A stretch of 64,000 nt of DNA from Glandiceps talaboti (lineage: Eukaryota; Hemichordata; Enteropneusta; Spengelidae), in the NCBI RefSeq assembly GCF_964340395.1, contig NC_135567.1, forward strand, positions 10,829,484-10,893,483, written 5' to 3'. A program made the position numbers and the translations under genes. Below are positions 38,480 through 49,832 of this stretch, in pieces (position 1 is the first letter of the stretch; each line of letters starts with the position of its first letter). A model generated the notes under the pieces. That model was not told the origin of the DNA. It searched no databases and saw only the letters and a program-made list of their open reading frames with translations.

Positions 38480-38690
38480 TTATTACAAATTTCGGCAGGT
38501 TTATTACACATTTTTTCTGAAATTTATTTCAAATATCGGCTATATTTATTACATTTGTCGTTCACAGAATGTATAACAAATGTCGTCAGTTTATTACAAA
38601 TGTCGTTAGTTTATTACAAATGTCGGCAATTTTATTACAAATTTCGGTTTATTACAAATTTCGGCAAATATTACAAATTTCGGTTGCACA
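38480..38690 (-). repeat. Inverted short copy of the 34.4-kb tandem array
   Basis: Units such as CGTTAGTTTATTACAAATGT and GGCAATTTTATTACAAAT are the reverse complement of the array at 34430-35600. The two arrays face each other across 2.9 kb holding a LINE 3' end and a SINE. Confidence 0.9.
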
Positions 38691-38881
38691 TAGCCTGTGG
38701 ATGACCGACGGCATTGGCAGTTACACAGTGAAAAGATTAGGAGCGTGCAACATAGCCCTATCATGTAGTCCCAAACCTGGATGGGATATATGTTGAAATG
38801 TTCATGTGAAAATTCGTCTACATAAAGAGAGAGTCTCTGGGAGCAAATCTCAGCCTTGAAATATTAGAAAATAATACATAC

Positions 38882-39004
38882 CCCTTTCACATTTCGAACC
38901 ACCGAAACCAATCGGGCAAATGCAGACAAAACTATCGAAAACTGTTAAACATGTGCCATCGTTTTGGCATGTTTGATAAGTACAAATATCAGTAGCTGGG
39001 AAAT
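38882..39004 (-). CDS. Exon 6: EGF-like domain
   Basis: A 123-nt phase 1-1 exon (acceptor TTTGCAG, donor G|GTATGTATT). The 41 codons contain DICTYQTCQNDGTC, then FVCICPIGFGGSKC: the six-cysteine EGF pattern with the C-x-C and G-x-G-x-x-C ending. The first cysteine is preceded by TDIC but there is no complete D-x-N/D-E calcium motif, so it is probably a non-calcium-binding EGF. It sits between the kringle and the CTLD-like exons in the same phase. Because the exon is short, it shows only through its splice sites and cysteine pattern. Confidence 0.88.
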
Positions 39005-39829
39005 CTGCAAACAGATGAAGGCATTATTCTCTTTAACATGAAATCGTGGAATCATGACGTGTTGATCCTAGGTCAGGAATGTTTTAAGATGTAATTATAC
39101 ATGTTACCGCCGTAGTCGCCATTTCCCTGCAAAACTAAGCTATACGGACATTTGAATGCTGTTAGCCATAGAAAACTAAATGAAACAATTATCAGTTGCA
39201 TGACGGCATTTTTGTGTATGTTTATCATATATTAGAGAGCCTTCAGTGATTTCAAGGGGGAGTGGTGGCGAAAATCAGACCCGGGTTTTTACATAACAAA
39301 TATTAACCTCCCCCGATTCTGATGTGCTAAAATGTGAACCTCTCCCTTCAACATTCTTTTTCTAAGACATGACCACATCCACCCCCCCCCCCCTGTTTAA
39401 GGAGTTTAATGTCCTAGAATCACTTGTAAGAACTTAATCCAACCCCTGCCAGCATTTTCAAACGTTTAAAGGCATTCACTCCAAACTGCTGCCACCATGG
39501 TAATGCGTGTGAAGGCACTATACTGATCAATACATGTGTTTAAAACTTATTGGCTGATTTATAGGCCACACATTCCCACTGATTAGATTGCCATATTCCC
39601 AACACTTACGGGACCGAGATCAACATCGCCTAAACATTATCCCCGTATTTTACCCAAACTTTATGGCAACAATTTTTGGAACAGATGTCACTAATTGAAT
39701 GGTAAACCCTACAAAATAATGCAAAGTTGAACAATGCAGTGAGTCAAATTACAAGATTTAAACTGAATGTCTTTCGTAAGGACAACATGTTTACAGTTTC
39801 ATTCTTGCACACAATAATTATTGAAGTGC

Positions 39830-40140
39830 AACGGAAAATATGCAATTAGTCGTGTCTGAAGTATGTACCAAATTTAACTGAATTTAAAGAATATATTTTT
39901 AAGATATGTTCTAATAACTGAAAATCATTATTTATTCGTATGATTCATTGAAACTATAAGCTACATCACAAGCTTTACAGAACATTTGAGATTACTTCTG
40001 TTTGAAGTATGTTCAAAATTATATTGGATTTGAAGTACGCATTTTAAGAAATAGCCTAATCACTGAAAATAATAAATTATGCAAATAACTTATTTAAACT
40101 AAGAGTTACAGCAATAAGATTTATGAGTCAGCGCGCAACC
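39830..40140. repeat. Dispersed intronic repeat, internal tandem part
   Basis: Two diverged units of about 150 bases, each with GAAGTATGT, ATTTTAAG, TAATNACTGAAAATNAT and ACAGCAATAAG/ACATCACAAGC. Related to 4680-5072. Confidence 0.55.
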
Positions 40141-40506
40141 TGTGCATGTGCATGTGGATATCACCTGATAGTAGAGTATTGTGACACAGAGCCCATGGCA
40201 CTGCATAGCAAGCTGTGCACTGAGAAATTTTCTTAATTTGTCCTTGAATTCTTGATGTGTCATGTGCCCTGCCTATTCCATTGTAGTACTATTCATGAGC
40301 AAGTACAATAATATCAATTAGGGGTTGGTATACTCATTATCCTTGGCTTGTAACTTTTAGTGTACCACATTTGGCAATGAAGAATGTAGTGTTTTGAGTG
40401 TACTGTGTGACTCTGGTTATTTTTTCTTACCCACCACGCCAAACATTGGTCAACTCACTACCAAGACCAGGATTAAGAACTTGGTCATAGGCATATGATA
40501 AATCAG

Positions 40507-40662
40507 TTATTACCTGATATCACCTTTTCATTCATTGTATCATTGTTCATGTAGTTTCCATAATGTGACACTCGTCTAACAACTCATGTCACATTACGGA
40601 AACTACATTCATGGTAAACGATGAAAGCAGAGGTGAAATCAGGTAATAACCGCATATTATCA
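40507..40662. mobile_element. Palindromic MITE-like element with about 70-bp arms
   Basis: GTTATTACCTGATATCACC at the left pairs with GGTGAAATCAGGTAATAAC at the right. The inner arms TGTAGTTTCCATAATGTGAC and GTCACATTACGGAAACTACA flank a loop of about 17 bases. Confidence 0.65.
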
Positions 40663-40679
40663 ACTTTTACATGACACAT

Positions 40680-40885
40680 GCACATTATTATAATCAATGT
40701 ATATACTAAATTATTTTGATTTTTAAGTATGCCTTCTTATAAGATATAACTTAAAAAATACCAAAAACCACTACCCTAAAGCCATTACCCTAAACAACAT
40801 GTACATCAAATTTCGTATGAAATGAGCCAGCCAGTTTTGAGAAAACGAAGACACAGACAGACAAACAGACAAACGTATTTCTAAA
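40680..40885. repeat. Dispersed intronic repeat, 3' part with CAGA tail
   Basis: TGTATATACTAAATTATTTT, then GAGCCAGCCAGTTTTGAGAA and ACACAGACAGACAAACAGAC, matching the end of the 4.7-kb copy. Confidence 0.6.
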
Positions 40886-41946
40886 TTATAATATTCCCTT
40901 AAAAGTGTGACCCTTCACTAATCCCATTTTATAAAATAAGACTCTGCTCGAGTGTCGATATGTAAAAAGTACCGCCCCTCCCACCTTATTCCACTAATTC
41001 TCTCACATGTAAATATTGAAGGCTCCCTTATTTCTTTCAACTGTGGATATCTCTCCTTTTTGCTCCTAAAGATATGATGTCAACCTTTTATACATCCCCT
41101 ACTTTCTCTTCAATTCATACACTAATTATGATTACAATGAACAATGTGCTCACTGTTCAAAGGCTACCACTAAGCTTGATTTCAAGTGTAAAGTGTTGAT
41201 CACAAAACGCAATTCTCAATACCCATTAAAGATTCCCTAAATGTATTCAAAAATCATATGTTATGGTGGAATAACGATGCACAACATTTAATGATTTAAG
41301 CCACTTCTGCAATCCTGTGAAAGTTGTTGGTCTGGAATATGCAAGTCACTGGTTTCAGCTCTGTTGCTGTTATCGTTAAGAATGACCCATGTCCTAGGGC
41401 AAGGATTAATCCACAATTGTATCCAGTAATCCCGTTGTGTTAAGTGAGGTTACTTTATGAACAATATTATCCTAAGTGTTTACAGTGACAGTAATGGTAT
41501 ATGAAATTTCAGAAAGTTATACGAGGCCGCTTCGCCCATTTATGTCAGTAGCAGATTGGCATAACAGTTTCACAACTCTGTGATCCTAATTTTATAAGGT
41601 GAGGCACTTTAAATATGTTTGGAAAGCTTACATCTACTCAACATATCCAGGAGCAAACTGATACAACCCTTACAACAATTGTCTAAATAGGCTACTGATC
41701 AGGACGTAGTTGATATCAGCGGAGGACAATTTATACTGACTTTGAAGGTGCCAAAATGTCTGTATCACATTGTCAAATGATATACATTGATACAAAAAAC
41801 AGCAGTCTGGGTCTCTCATGCATGTCTATGTTCTTATCAGTTTGTTTATTATATGGCAATATTGACTAACTTCCACAGACACAACTATTGCAAGGGTTGT
41901 AACATATGTTCATCAGTTTGGTGATTTTGCACCACCAACAACTCAC

Positions 41947-42192
41947 CACAGGTACCCTTTGGTCCGATGTTACACTCCACTAAGTATTCGTCATCAACAC
42001 AGTATACACCAGATAGGTTTAGATCATCTAACTTCAAACCACGGCAGAAATTATCAATCAAACCAAAAACATGTGTCCACGGTCCCTTTGTATCTGTCGG
42101 CCAAAGACTACATGGTTTGCCTTCCGCATTATGTCGTATGTCGCCACGGTAGTCACTGCCATTATCTTCCCAGTAACATTCACCTATACCTC
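41947..42192 (-). CDS. Exon 5: kringle domain
   Basis: A 246-nt phase 1-1 exon (donor TGTG|GTGAGTTG; acceptor AG before GAGGT, with an alternative AG three bases downstream, so the end could be 42189). The translation starts GIGECYWEDNGSDYRGD, continues GKPCSLWP, then DNFCRG, VYCVDD, VECNIGPKGTC. The six cysteines, the YRG after the first cysteine, and C-x-x-W at the second match the kringle fold. Kringles are triple-disulfide protein-binding modules of coagulation proteases, ROR kinases and other extracellular proteins. The PWCY motif is replaced by GVYC, so the lysine-binding pocket may differ. No other protease module is seen nearby. Confidence 0.88.
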
Positions 42193-44488
42193 CTTCAGAT
42201 TAAAAAGGAAACATCATAAGTGACCATTGACATCTGCAACCCTCTACACTCTCAGTTCGAGTCATTGCCTCTATCGACCAGGCACTACAGAATGTCACTC
42301 TCCGGAAAGAATATTTAAGAATCCATTTTACCAGACGCTATAAGCATTATACATTCTGAATCATAATCCCCTTCAGTATTTAGATGTTTATGTAATTTTC
42401 GCCATATTTTAATGTCATTTACACTCATCTTTTTTCGTATGGATAAAACTATTTTAGTCTTTAGTTGTGTACCTTTTTTGCATGCAAATTGTATGATTGA
42501 CTCTTTTGGGTGAAGGTAATAGAAAGTCCATATGAGAAATGGAAGTTATTATATTGAATTCAATTTTGAATGAGGAAACAAAACAAGATTAGTCTAAAAT
42601 TTGTGTTTTCCGATCTTATTGTACGTAAATGTAAGTAAAAGTTGTATGGGCAGAAAGCGTGATTTTAAATAGTTTTTTTCATTCATGCTATGGGTGTTGA
42701 TGGAGTGGCATGACTAGCTAAAATGTCCTTTATTGAAATCTGCATGACATAAAACAAAAAAGGAAGAAGAACAAAAACAGTCTGCCGTCTTGAAGTGTTG
42801 GTAGAGAAACAGGCCAGACAACATTAGGCATGTGATCAGGGGAGAAAACAGTCTGGAAAATGCAATAATGTGATAGATGGGGGAAAATAGGATGACATTC
42901 AAGAATAAGGTTGTTTGCGTACATCAAGGAATTCCAAGGAAGCGATAGGTGACAGTCGACTAAAAGATCTCACAACTATGAACCGTAAAGTTGTTCATAG
43001 CTGTGTGAAGAGGGTCAGCCCTGATCGAAAACATTCAATAGTGACGGACTGACTGTGTGAGTGACACACAGTATTCCCGAAGAGACGTAAAAGGAAATAA
43101 TCCATAGCAAAGTCTTAGGTTTTCATTCCTACTCACAATAATTGTTGGATGACAAAATTATCAATCTGAAAGATATCCTAGAACCTTTTGGTTACTAAAC
43201 CATGAATACTTTGTATGTCCGTGAACAGAAAATCATACTTCTTGTAGGATTCCTGTCTAAAGAGCTCTATACATATGGTATAATGGATTTTGGTTAGCAA
43301 ATTACCAGATACATACTTCTTATAGGATTCCTGTCTAAAGAGCTCTATACATATGGTATAATGGATGATTTTGGTTAGCAAATTACCAGATATACTTTAA
43401 ATTACTGAAAATGGAAAATGGGAAAATTAACTATGCAGTGTATTGTATTATGTTTTGAGAACAGAATGTCTTTTTTCCAAGAACAAAAAAGAATGATGCC
43501 TATCACTACATTTGAGGGGGTGTGTGTGGGGGGTGGGGGGTGGTTCAGTGTTTTTATTTTGTTATTTGTTCATTATATTAAAGTACAAAATGAACAACAA
43601 AACATGAGCCCATCCCGGCCGTAAAAAACTGATCGATCATAAAACTGAGATTCTGTCATGTGCATGTCCCAAAATAACAAGTGCAAGAAGTTATTAAAAT
43701 GGAGGGCTTTCTACAGTACAGTGTTGTACATATCGCGTTTAAATTTGCCGTCAACGTCGCAAGGTTTTATTATTTTATTATTTTTGTATCGTTTGTCAGC
43801 AATTAATAATAATGAGTATAACGTCCTGCCAGTAGGAGTACTAATTACTATAGACCTGGGTGCAATTCATTCCGTTTGCATATAACACCAAGTCGTGAAT
43901 CTACTAGCCTGACCTACAAGTTGTGCCTCTATTGTGGCTCTAGATCTGTCCTTTGAGCAAGCAGTGGCTCGGGAAATTTCACCAAGTAATCGACCATTTG
44001 AACTGAGCATAATTCTACCATATCAGAAGTACAGGAATCGAATGAGATAATTATAATAAACGTTCACATTAAATGTATAGTAAGGTATTTGAAAGGAAAC
44101 AACGTGTATATAGGCTTACAATATTGTATGATGAAGACAGTCATCGACTAAAGTAACAAATTTGCAAAGATATGAAAAGTAAATTGGTGCTACTATTTCT
44201 GTCTTGTTAACTCTAAAATGCTGTCATCATAATTCAATTTTTAAATTTATTTATTGACGTTTATTGACGCAACCTTATTTGTAATAGGTAAACTTTAATT
44301 GAAATGTCGTGTCCACATAATGTGAAGGTGAATTATTTCAAAGTCGAAGTACACACTGTGCATGCCAAAGAAATTATATGTTGACCCATTTGCGTAAGAA
44401 ATTTGCGTAAGAAATAAACCAAAAGAAATCAGGAAAACAAGCAAGCAGAGCTCTTTGGGCCGCTAGGTAGAATGTATCAAATACTTAC
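42193..44488. other. Intron between exons 4 and 5
   Basis: Contains the 78-bp tandem duplication and a GT/GGGTGGGG stretch at 43515-43540; otherwise AT-rich with no supported gene. Confidence 0.5.
43235..43395. repeat. 78-bp direct tandem duplication
   Basis: Two nearly identical units with AGGATTCCTGTCTAAAGAGC and GGTATAATGGATTTTGGTTA; the second has a three-base GAT insertion. Recent duplication in an intron. Confidence 0.93.
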
Positions 44489-44719
44489 CATATGTTGTAA
44501 ACACCTCTAATTCTTTGATGACAATATTAATTGCCCGGTGGTATACATGTATAAACATCTCAATACAATTAGACAGATAATTCAGTCCACAATACCATTG
44601 GATCCAGACACTTTTGTCGATATTATAAGTAACTGAAGTTGTCGGCCCTTTTATAGTGTAACCACAAACCAATATGTCCTCTTGAACGTAAATTTTTGGG
44701 CAATATCCAAACATTGCAT
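44489..44719 (-). CDS. Exon 4: C-terminal half of the F-type-lectin/F5/8C-like domain
   Basis: A 231-nt phase 1-1 exon (acceptor TTTACTTGTAG, donor G|GTAAGTATT). It encodes AMFGYCPKIYV, a VCGY segment, WIQWYCGL, and ends in NIVIKELEVF. The ending matches the final strand of F-type lectins and discoidin domains (a hydrophobic run followed by E-x-E-V). Joined to exon 3 it gives a domain of about 177 residues, longer than a minimal F-lectin. Cysteines at GYC, VC, YC and NC could form the usual internal disulfides. A ligand cannot be predicted. Confidence 0.6.
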
Positions 44720-44818
44720 CTACAAGTAAAGGCACTGGGTATCCACCAGTCATGAGGCACATACAAAAAATGGCGGAAAGTGTATTATTGTAAAGTTAAA
44801 TGTTGTACTGTTGTTATT

Positions 44819-44845
44819 GCTATTGTTATTGTTATTGTTATTGTT
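44819..44845. repeat. TTGTTA short tandem repeat
   Basis: Four to five TTGTTA/TTGCTA units upstream (gene sense) of exon 4. Confidence 0.9.
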
Positions 44846-45239
44846 CAACAGTTATAAATCATGTTAAGCGATTAAAGCATATTATAGCACATCGTTTTCA
44901 TAAACACTTCATAATTGGCTGAGACTTTTTCACGTGGTATTGAATATTGATCCATATAGAACATGTATAGATGGATACTAGTCTCGTTCTATTTCCCTAG
45001 AGCAATATTCATGTCGCATGAAAGTCATATCAAGAATATGATTTGACTATGTAAATGATATGCGTCTGAGAATATACACTTATTATCTGACTTTTTCATT
45101 AACTAGTAGACGTCATATTACCCCTTGCACTGTTTTCAGCCGCCATTAACTGCCAACATGGTTTATATGTGTACTAGGGTACTCAAAGCCCAGAAATAAG
45201 TATTAGTCCGTTGGCCGACCCTCCTAATTCTGTCACATT

Positions 45240-45860
45240 GTTGTAGGGGGTCTTGGTGACTACAAGATCTTTGCAGATATAATTTGTATATATTATGCTA
45301 ATACCAAATTTAAAATGTTCTACAAAAAAATGTTTGAACATGTGTAGTAAATTTGACCAAAACTGTCTTTTTTTTACTTTTTTTCATCCAATATTAACAT
45401 TTGTGCCAACAATCTTGAGGTCTCCAAGATCTTGGTAGATATTTATTGTTCATATTATCATTATAACAAATATGGATACTTGTAAATAAATGATATTGAA
45501 TATTTGGTAAATTTGACCAAAAATGCATTTTTTCCTTTTTTAACCCAAAATCAACAATTTTGAAAAAAGTCTCCAGTCTACAAGATCTTAGTCGATATTC
45601 GTAACTTATAGCAATCTAATACTGAAAATGAACATTTTTATGGAAAATGATATATAGTAGATATATAGTATATTTAGTAGATTTGACCAAAAATGTCATT
45701 TTAAAACTTTTTTTTCACCCAAAAGTTCTTGGGAGATATTTATTGCTTATTTTATCATTATAACATATATGGATACTTGAAAGAAAATTAGTTTCAAATA
45801 TTTGGTAAATTTGACCAAAAATGTCATTTTTTCACCCCAAATCAACATTCTTGTTTTGCG
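45240..45860. repeat. Tandem repeat of about 150 bp, four diverged units
   Basis: Each unit holds GTAAATTTGACCAAAAATG, CATTTTTT, AATCAACA, TCTTGG and GATATTTATTG. Lies just left of MITE copy 2. Confidence 0.7.
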
Positions 45861-45887
45861 AACAATAATGTAAATCCTAATAAAACA

Positions 45888-46226
45888 TTGTGTGGTTCCC
45901 GTTACGCTCAATTTAAGAATAGGTTGGGTAGCTATTCTTTTTATTTTATTTTATTTTATGATATTTTCTTTCAGTTAAATGTCTAATTCAGGTTTTCCAT
46001 TCCTTTTCCAAACGGTCTCTGTGTTGTTTATTTCTTCCTATTAGATGTACAGCCATTACAGATTGGAAGAACAGTTTTATTTTTCTCTTAAGGTTGATGT
46101 CAGTTTCCGCATCTAGAATTTTCTGTGAAACTTTGCAATTTTTGTGGTTTATTATTTTCATCTCGAATACAGCTTTACGGTCGGCAGTGAAAACCTAGGT
46201 GGGGTCGGATAACCGGAACCAAACAA
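45888..46226 (+). mobile_element. 330-bp MITE-like repeat, copy 2
   Basis: Left end TGTGTGGTTCCCGTTACG and right end GGATAACCGGAACCAAACAA are imperfect terminal inverted repeats. Otherwise as copy 1 at 17.0 kb. Confidence 0.6.
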
Positions 46227-46465
46227 CTAATTATTTATGCCAATATCGATAAAAATACACTGAATGTTAATTTCATAATAGTTAATGGCGACCTTGTTAG
46301 ACATTAATTTATTTCATTTTATTTACTAAAACAACATGTCAATTTTTACAGCTTATGCTACTATTACAAATACGATCATTATTTTAATATACTGATGGAC
46401 ACAACAAAGTTAATTAATATTTTAAAAAAATATCCGGATAAAAAGTATGTAAAGTGAATACATAC

Positions 46466-46765
46466 AGCTATCTCTATCCGTTAGCAGTCTGATGCTGTGA
46501 ATAAAGATTGCATTTAAAAATTTGAGACGAATTAGCGGCATGTGGTAGTCGATTTGGCATGTTTCCAAAGCTATCCAAGACAGGTGATGGGGATATATAT
46601 CTCTTGTTTTGAAGTAAATTTCCTGAAAACGTAGAATGGCACTGTCTATGGTGGCATCCATACCATCATACTCCGTGTTCGTCTGTAAAATACCATCGCT
46701 CAAACTGTGGAAATTTAATAAAGTGGTAGTTTCGAATGTTGATATCGGAGCTACATTATAAAGAC
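46466..46765 (-). CDS. Exon 3: N-terminal half of an F-type-lectin/F5/8C-like domain
   Basis: A 300-nt phase 1-1 exon (acceptor TTTTGCAG, donor T|GTATGTATT). It begins GLYNVAPISTFETTT and continues with a SDG motif, SWIALE, and a hydrophobic strand ending IRLLTDRDS. This follows the order of the F-type lectin and discoidin jelly-roll fold: NVA start, the loop with DG, a W-x-x-x-L segment, and a V-x-I-x-N-R-x-D-like strand. The fucose-binding motif of F-type lectins (H, then R-x-D, then R/K) is not intact because R and D are adjacent. The rest of the domain is in the next exon at 44.6 kb. Family assignment is by pattern and is moderate. Confidence 0.6.
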
Positions 46766-46794
46766 CTGCAAAATATCAGAGAGAAAACTATTAC

Positions 46795-46985
46795 CATATA
46801 TCACTTTGTGGTTGGCAAAGGGTTAGAGATGCCGGTTTGGAATCAACAGGTTGCAGGTTCGAACACTGTCGCTGCAGTTTGTTTCTGAATGGCAAGATTT
46901 GAATTACGACTGCCTCAGTCAGCCCACCTGTATAATTTAGGACCTGATAGTACAAAGGTTGCAATGTGAATGTTTTACTCATATG
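46795..46985 (+). mobile_element. tRNA-derived SINE, probable
   Basis: TGGCAAAGGG resembles a pol III A box and GGTTCGAAC, about 50 bases on, is a near-perfect B box. The right part, GTCAGCCCACCTGTATAATT followed by GGACCTGATAG, resembles the conserved body of widespread invertebrate SINEs. No intact tRNA cloverleaf is formed, so it is not a tRNA gene. Confidence 0.5.
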
Positions 46986-47880
46986 CGCTTATCAATGATG
47001 TAATGGATTGTATGCTCTCCAGGGTGTTGAGGAAATAGAAATAGCCGTTATGCCTCTATAGGTCCATGTCAGGTTTAATGATTGCAAAATGATTTGAGCA
47101 CAGAGTATGAAAGCACGTTATACACGCTAACATTATTATAACAAAAGTTATTTTAAGAGATTGGGCCTCACTGAAAGATACACATTGGATATGTATTTTT
47201 ATTAAGATATGCAGACAGTTCAGATAATCTTGTTTTTGTGGGCGTGAAACATGCATACATCAACTGGAATTTGTAAATTCCAGTTTGGACTGTCTATCTT
47301 AGTTATTTAAAATGATGATAGCATTTGTTAACTTAACACTGTCTGATTTTTTTAAAAATGATATGCTACCCAAAGTTAAATGCTTAAAATAATAAAGGTA
47401 CTTATGTCACTGAGCTGAAAGTATATACATGTATTTTCTCACTTGTTTAAAAAAAAATTCGCCGCCTTTTTGAATTTTATTTGAAAACACTAAAACAGAT
47501 AGAATTTAGAATTGAATAAGTGGTTGAAGGATATACTTTACTCTGTCGTCAAGTATATTCATGTTCAATTTAAGCTAGCCTTGATCGAAACACCAATAGT
47601 ATGCCAGAAATGAATCTTTATATGAGCATACGAAATTGGTGGTCCCAAACTCCTAGCTTCATAGAAAAAGTTCACTATGGGTTGATATGTATAAACAGTA
47701 TGTGTGCGTGAACAATGTAGCAATTTTCCAACGAAAAGGAACATTTCGCTCATAAATGGACCACAGTCTACTACAAGTATTTCTCAAACTAATTTTAAAT
47801 GTTTGCAGTTCAAACTGGACGGACTATTACACTACTGCTTAAGCTTAGTGTCTAATCTTCAAGTTTACATGCTTAAGTAC

Positions 47881-48099
47881 ACATACATACATCCCTACAT
47901 CCCTACATACATACATACATACATACATACATACATACATACATACATACATACATACATACATACATACATACATACAAACATACATACATACATACAT
48001 ACATACATACATACATACATACATACATACAAATATACATACATACATACATACATACATACATACATACATACATACATACATACATACATACATACA
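47881..48099. repeat. ACAT microsatellite, about 220 bp
   Basis: Nearly uninterrupted ACAT repeats with three AACA/AAAT interruptions. It directly precedes the ORF1-like fragment. The translated frames are artefacts of the repeat. Confidence 0.98.
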
Positions 48100-48101
48100 G
48101 G

Positions 48102-48295
48102 GTAGAGAAGGAAATACAGATAGAGAGAGCTCATAGAATAAACAATGGTCCAACAGTTCGTGGTTCAAAATCTATAGTAGCTAAACTGGTGTCTTGGAAG
48201 GACAAAGAATTGATTATGAAAAACGGACGTAAGCTGGCCGGATCAAATATCACAGTGGACGAAGATTTCTCCGGAAGAGTGAGGGACTAAGAAAG
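48102..48295 (+). mobile_element. L1 ORF1-like (Transposase_22 type) fragment
   Basis: The plus-strand frame after the ACAT repeat reads IQIERAHRINNGPTVRGSKS, then IVAKLVSWKDKELIMKNGRK, LAGSN and DEDFSGRVRD. The order ERAHR, then a KL-x-x-W-K-D-K-E segment, then K-L-x-G-x-N-I and EDFS matches the RNA-binding C-terminal half of L1-type ORF1 proteins. It ends in a stop just before a LINE RT 3' part of a different region. Confidence 0.5.
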
Positions 48296-48299
48296 AAAC

Positions 48300-49372
48300 T
48301 GTTTACTAAAAGATGTGAACTTAGAAACTTTTCACTAGCTTTAAACTGTAAACTTTTTTGATGCTATGGTGAAACCAATTTTAATTTATGCTTCAGAAAT
48401 CTGGGGTTACAAAGAGGACTTGAGTATTGAGAGGGTGCAGTTAAACTATTGTCGTAAACTTATTGATGTTAGAACAAATACCTCCAGTAATGCAGTGTTG
48501 GGTGAATGTGGTAGAATGCCTCTTTTTGTTGATTGTATTAAACGTTGTATTAAATATTGGTTAATTTTGATTCACATGGCTAACTCAAGGCTTCCCTGTA
48601 GGGCCTATAAAATGTTATACAATTTGGACTGACAAGGTAAAATAACTTGGGCAAGTCATGTTCGCAACTTATTGCAAAGATATGGTTTTAATTATGTATG
48701 GATGGCTCAAGAGGTTGCCAATCACGAATATTTTTTTGTCATTATTTATGTCTAGAGTCATTGAAGTAGCACACCAGGAATGGCATACTAATATTCAAGA
48801 GGATAAAACACTTTATCACTACAGAAACTTTAAGTCACTTTTAGAACAAGAGAAATACATTACAGATTTACCAGACAAATATCTTATTTCAGCTATTGCA
48901 CGTATTAGATGTTCATGTGATAGTCAACTGGTATGTGTAAAAGGAAGACAGTTGAATATAGAAAGAAATGAAAGGATTTGTAAATTTTGCACTAAAAGTG
49001 AGGTAGATGATGAATTTAATTTTATTTTGACATGCCCCTACTCTGAGGAATTACGAACCAAATATATTTTACCCCGTCATCTAGAAAACAGAACCTATTA
49101 CACTTTTATTAAACTTATGCAGACAAAGGACAGATATGAAACCATTGGACTGGCTAAATTTATTTTCAAAAGCTTTAAGAAAAGACAAAATAATAGAGAA
49201 ATATATATTTTTGTGTGTGTATTGCTACCAATGTGTACAGTGATCTTATTTATGAAATTTCTTTTTTTTGTCAAATAACCTTTGAACCCATGAAGCTTAT
49301 GAGGCTGTGAAATGTAACGAAACCCCAGTGGCCTAGCTTATGTAAATAAACCGTAATTGAATTGAATTGAAT
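48300..49372 (+). mobile_element. LINE 3' part: RT thumb, C-terminal domain and tail
   Basis: Plus-strand frames encode AMVKPILIYASEIWGYK, SIERVQLNYCRKLI, SNAVLGECGRMPLF and IKYWLILIHMANSRLP, then after a frameshift ITDLPDKYLISAIARIRCSC and a zinc-like ICKFC ... FNFILTCPYSEELR. This is the thumb and C-terminal region of a CR1/L2-like element. It ends in a 3'UTR with GTAAATAAACCGTAATTGAA and a TTGAA-type simple tail. Upstream RT and endonuclease are missing. Confidence 0.75.
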
Positions 49373-49720
49373 ACATACATACATCCAACAAAGTTGCCTC
49401 CTCGAATTGTAGATTATATCCTTGGCAATTTTGGAAGTTCTTGTTAGTAGCATATCTGTTCATATTAGTTTCAGTGTCTTGATTGGTGAATGAAGACTTT
49501 AGAACAATAATATAATATAGATTGAATTTATATTCAGAATTTACTGCAACCACTAAGTATTTCATTGAAACTTTACATACTGAATTGAGATTTTGAGAAG
49601 ACTGTATTCTACCTCGCCGAAACTCAGAATTCATTATAAGTTAATTCAATTAGACGTTAGAATGTATTTCATCTCAATTTAACTTCTTATTATGTATTAT
49701 GTGCAAATATTTCATGGTAG

Positions 49721-49832
<112 letters not shown>

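Noticed and set aside
39100-39135. Micro-exon between the EGF and the CTLD-like exon region (GNGDYGG frame)
   Set aside because: It lies upstream of the EGF exon in gene sense, its length is not a multiple of three, and it would break the phase-1 chain.
41959-42219. Plus-strand 86-codon ORF
   Set aside because: It is the antisense shadow of the kringle exon on the minus strand.
46800-46870. tRNA gene
   Set aside because: A- and B-box-like motifs are present but no cloverleaf forms and a SINE body follows.
47704-48168. Repetitive YVCM/HTYI ORFs
   Set aside because: Pure ACAT repeat translations on both strands.
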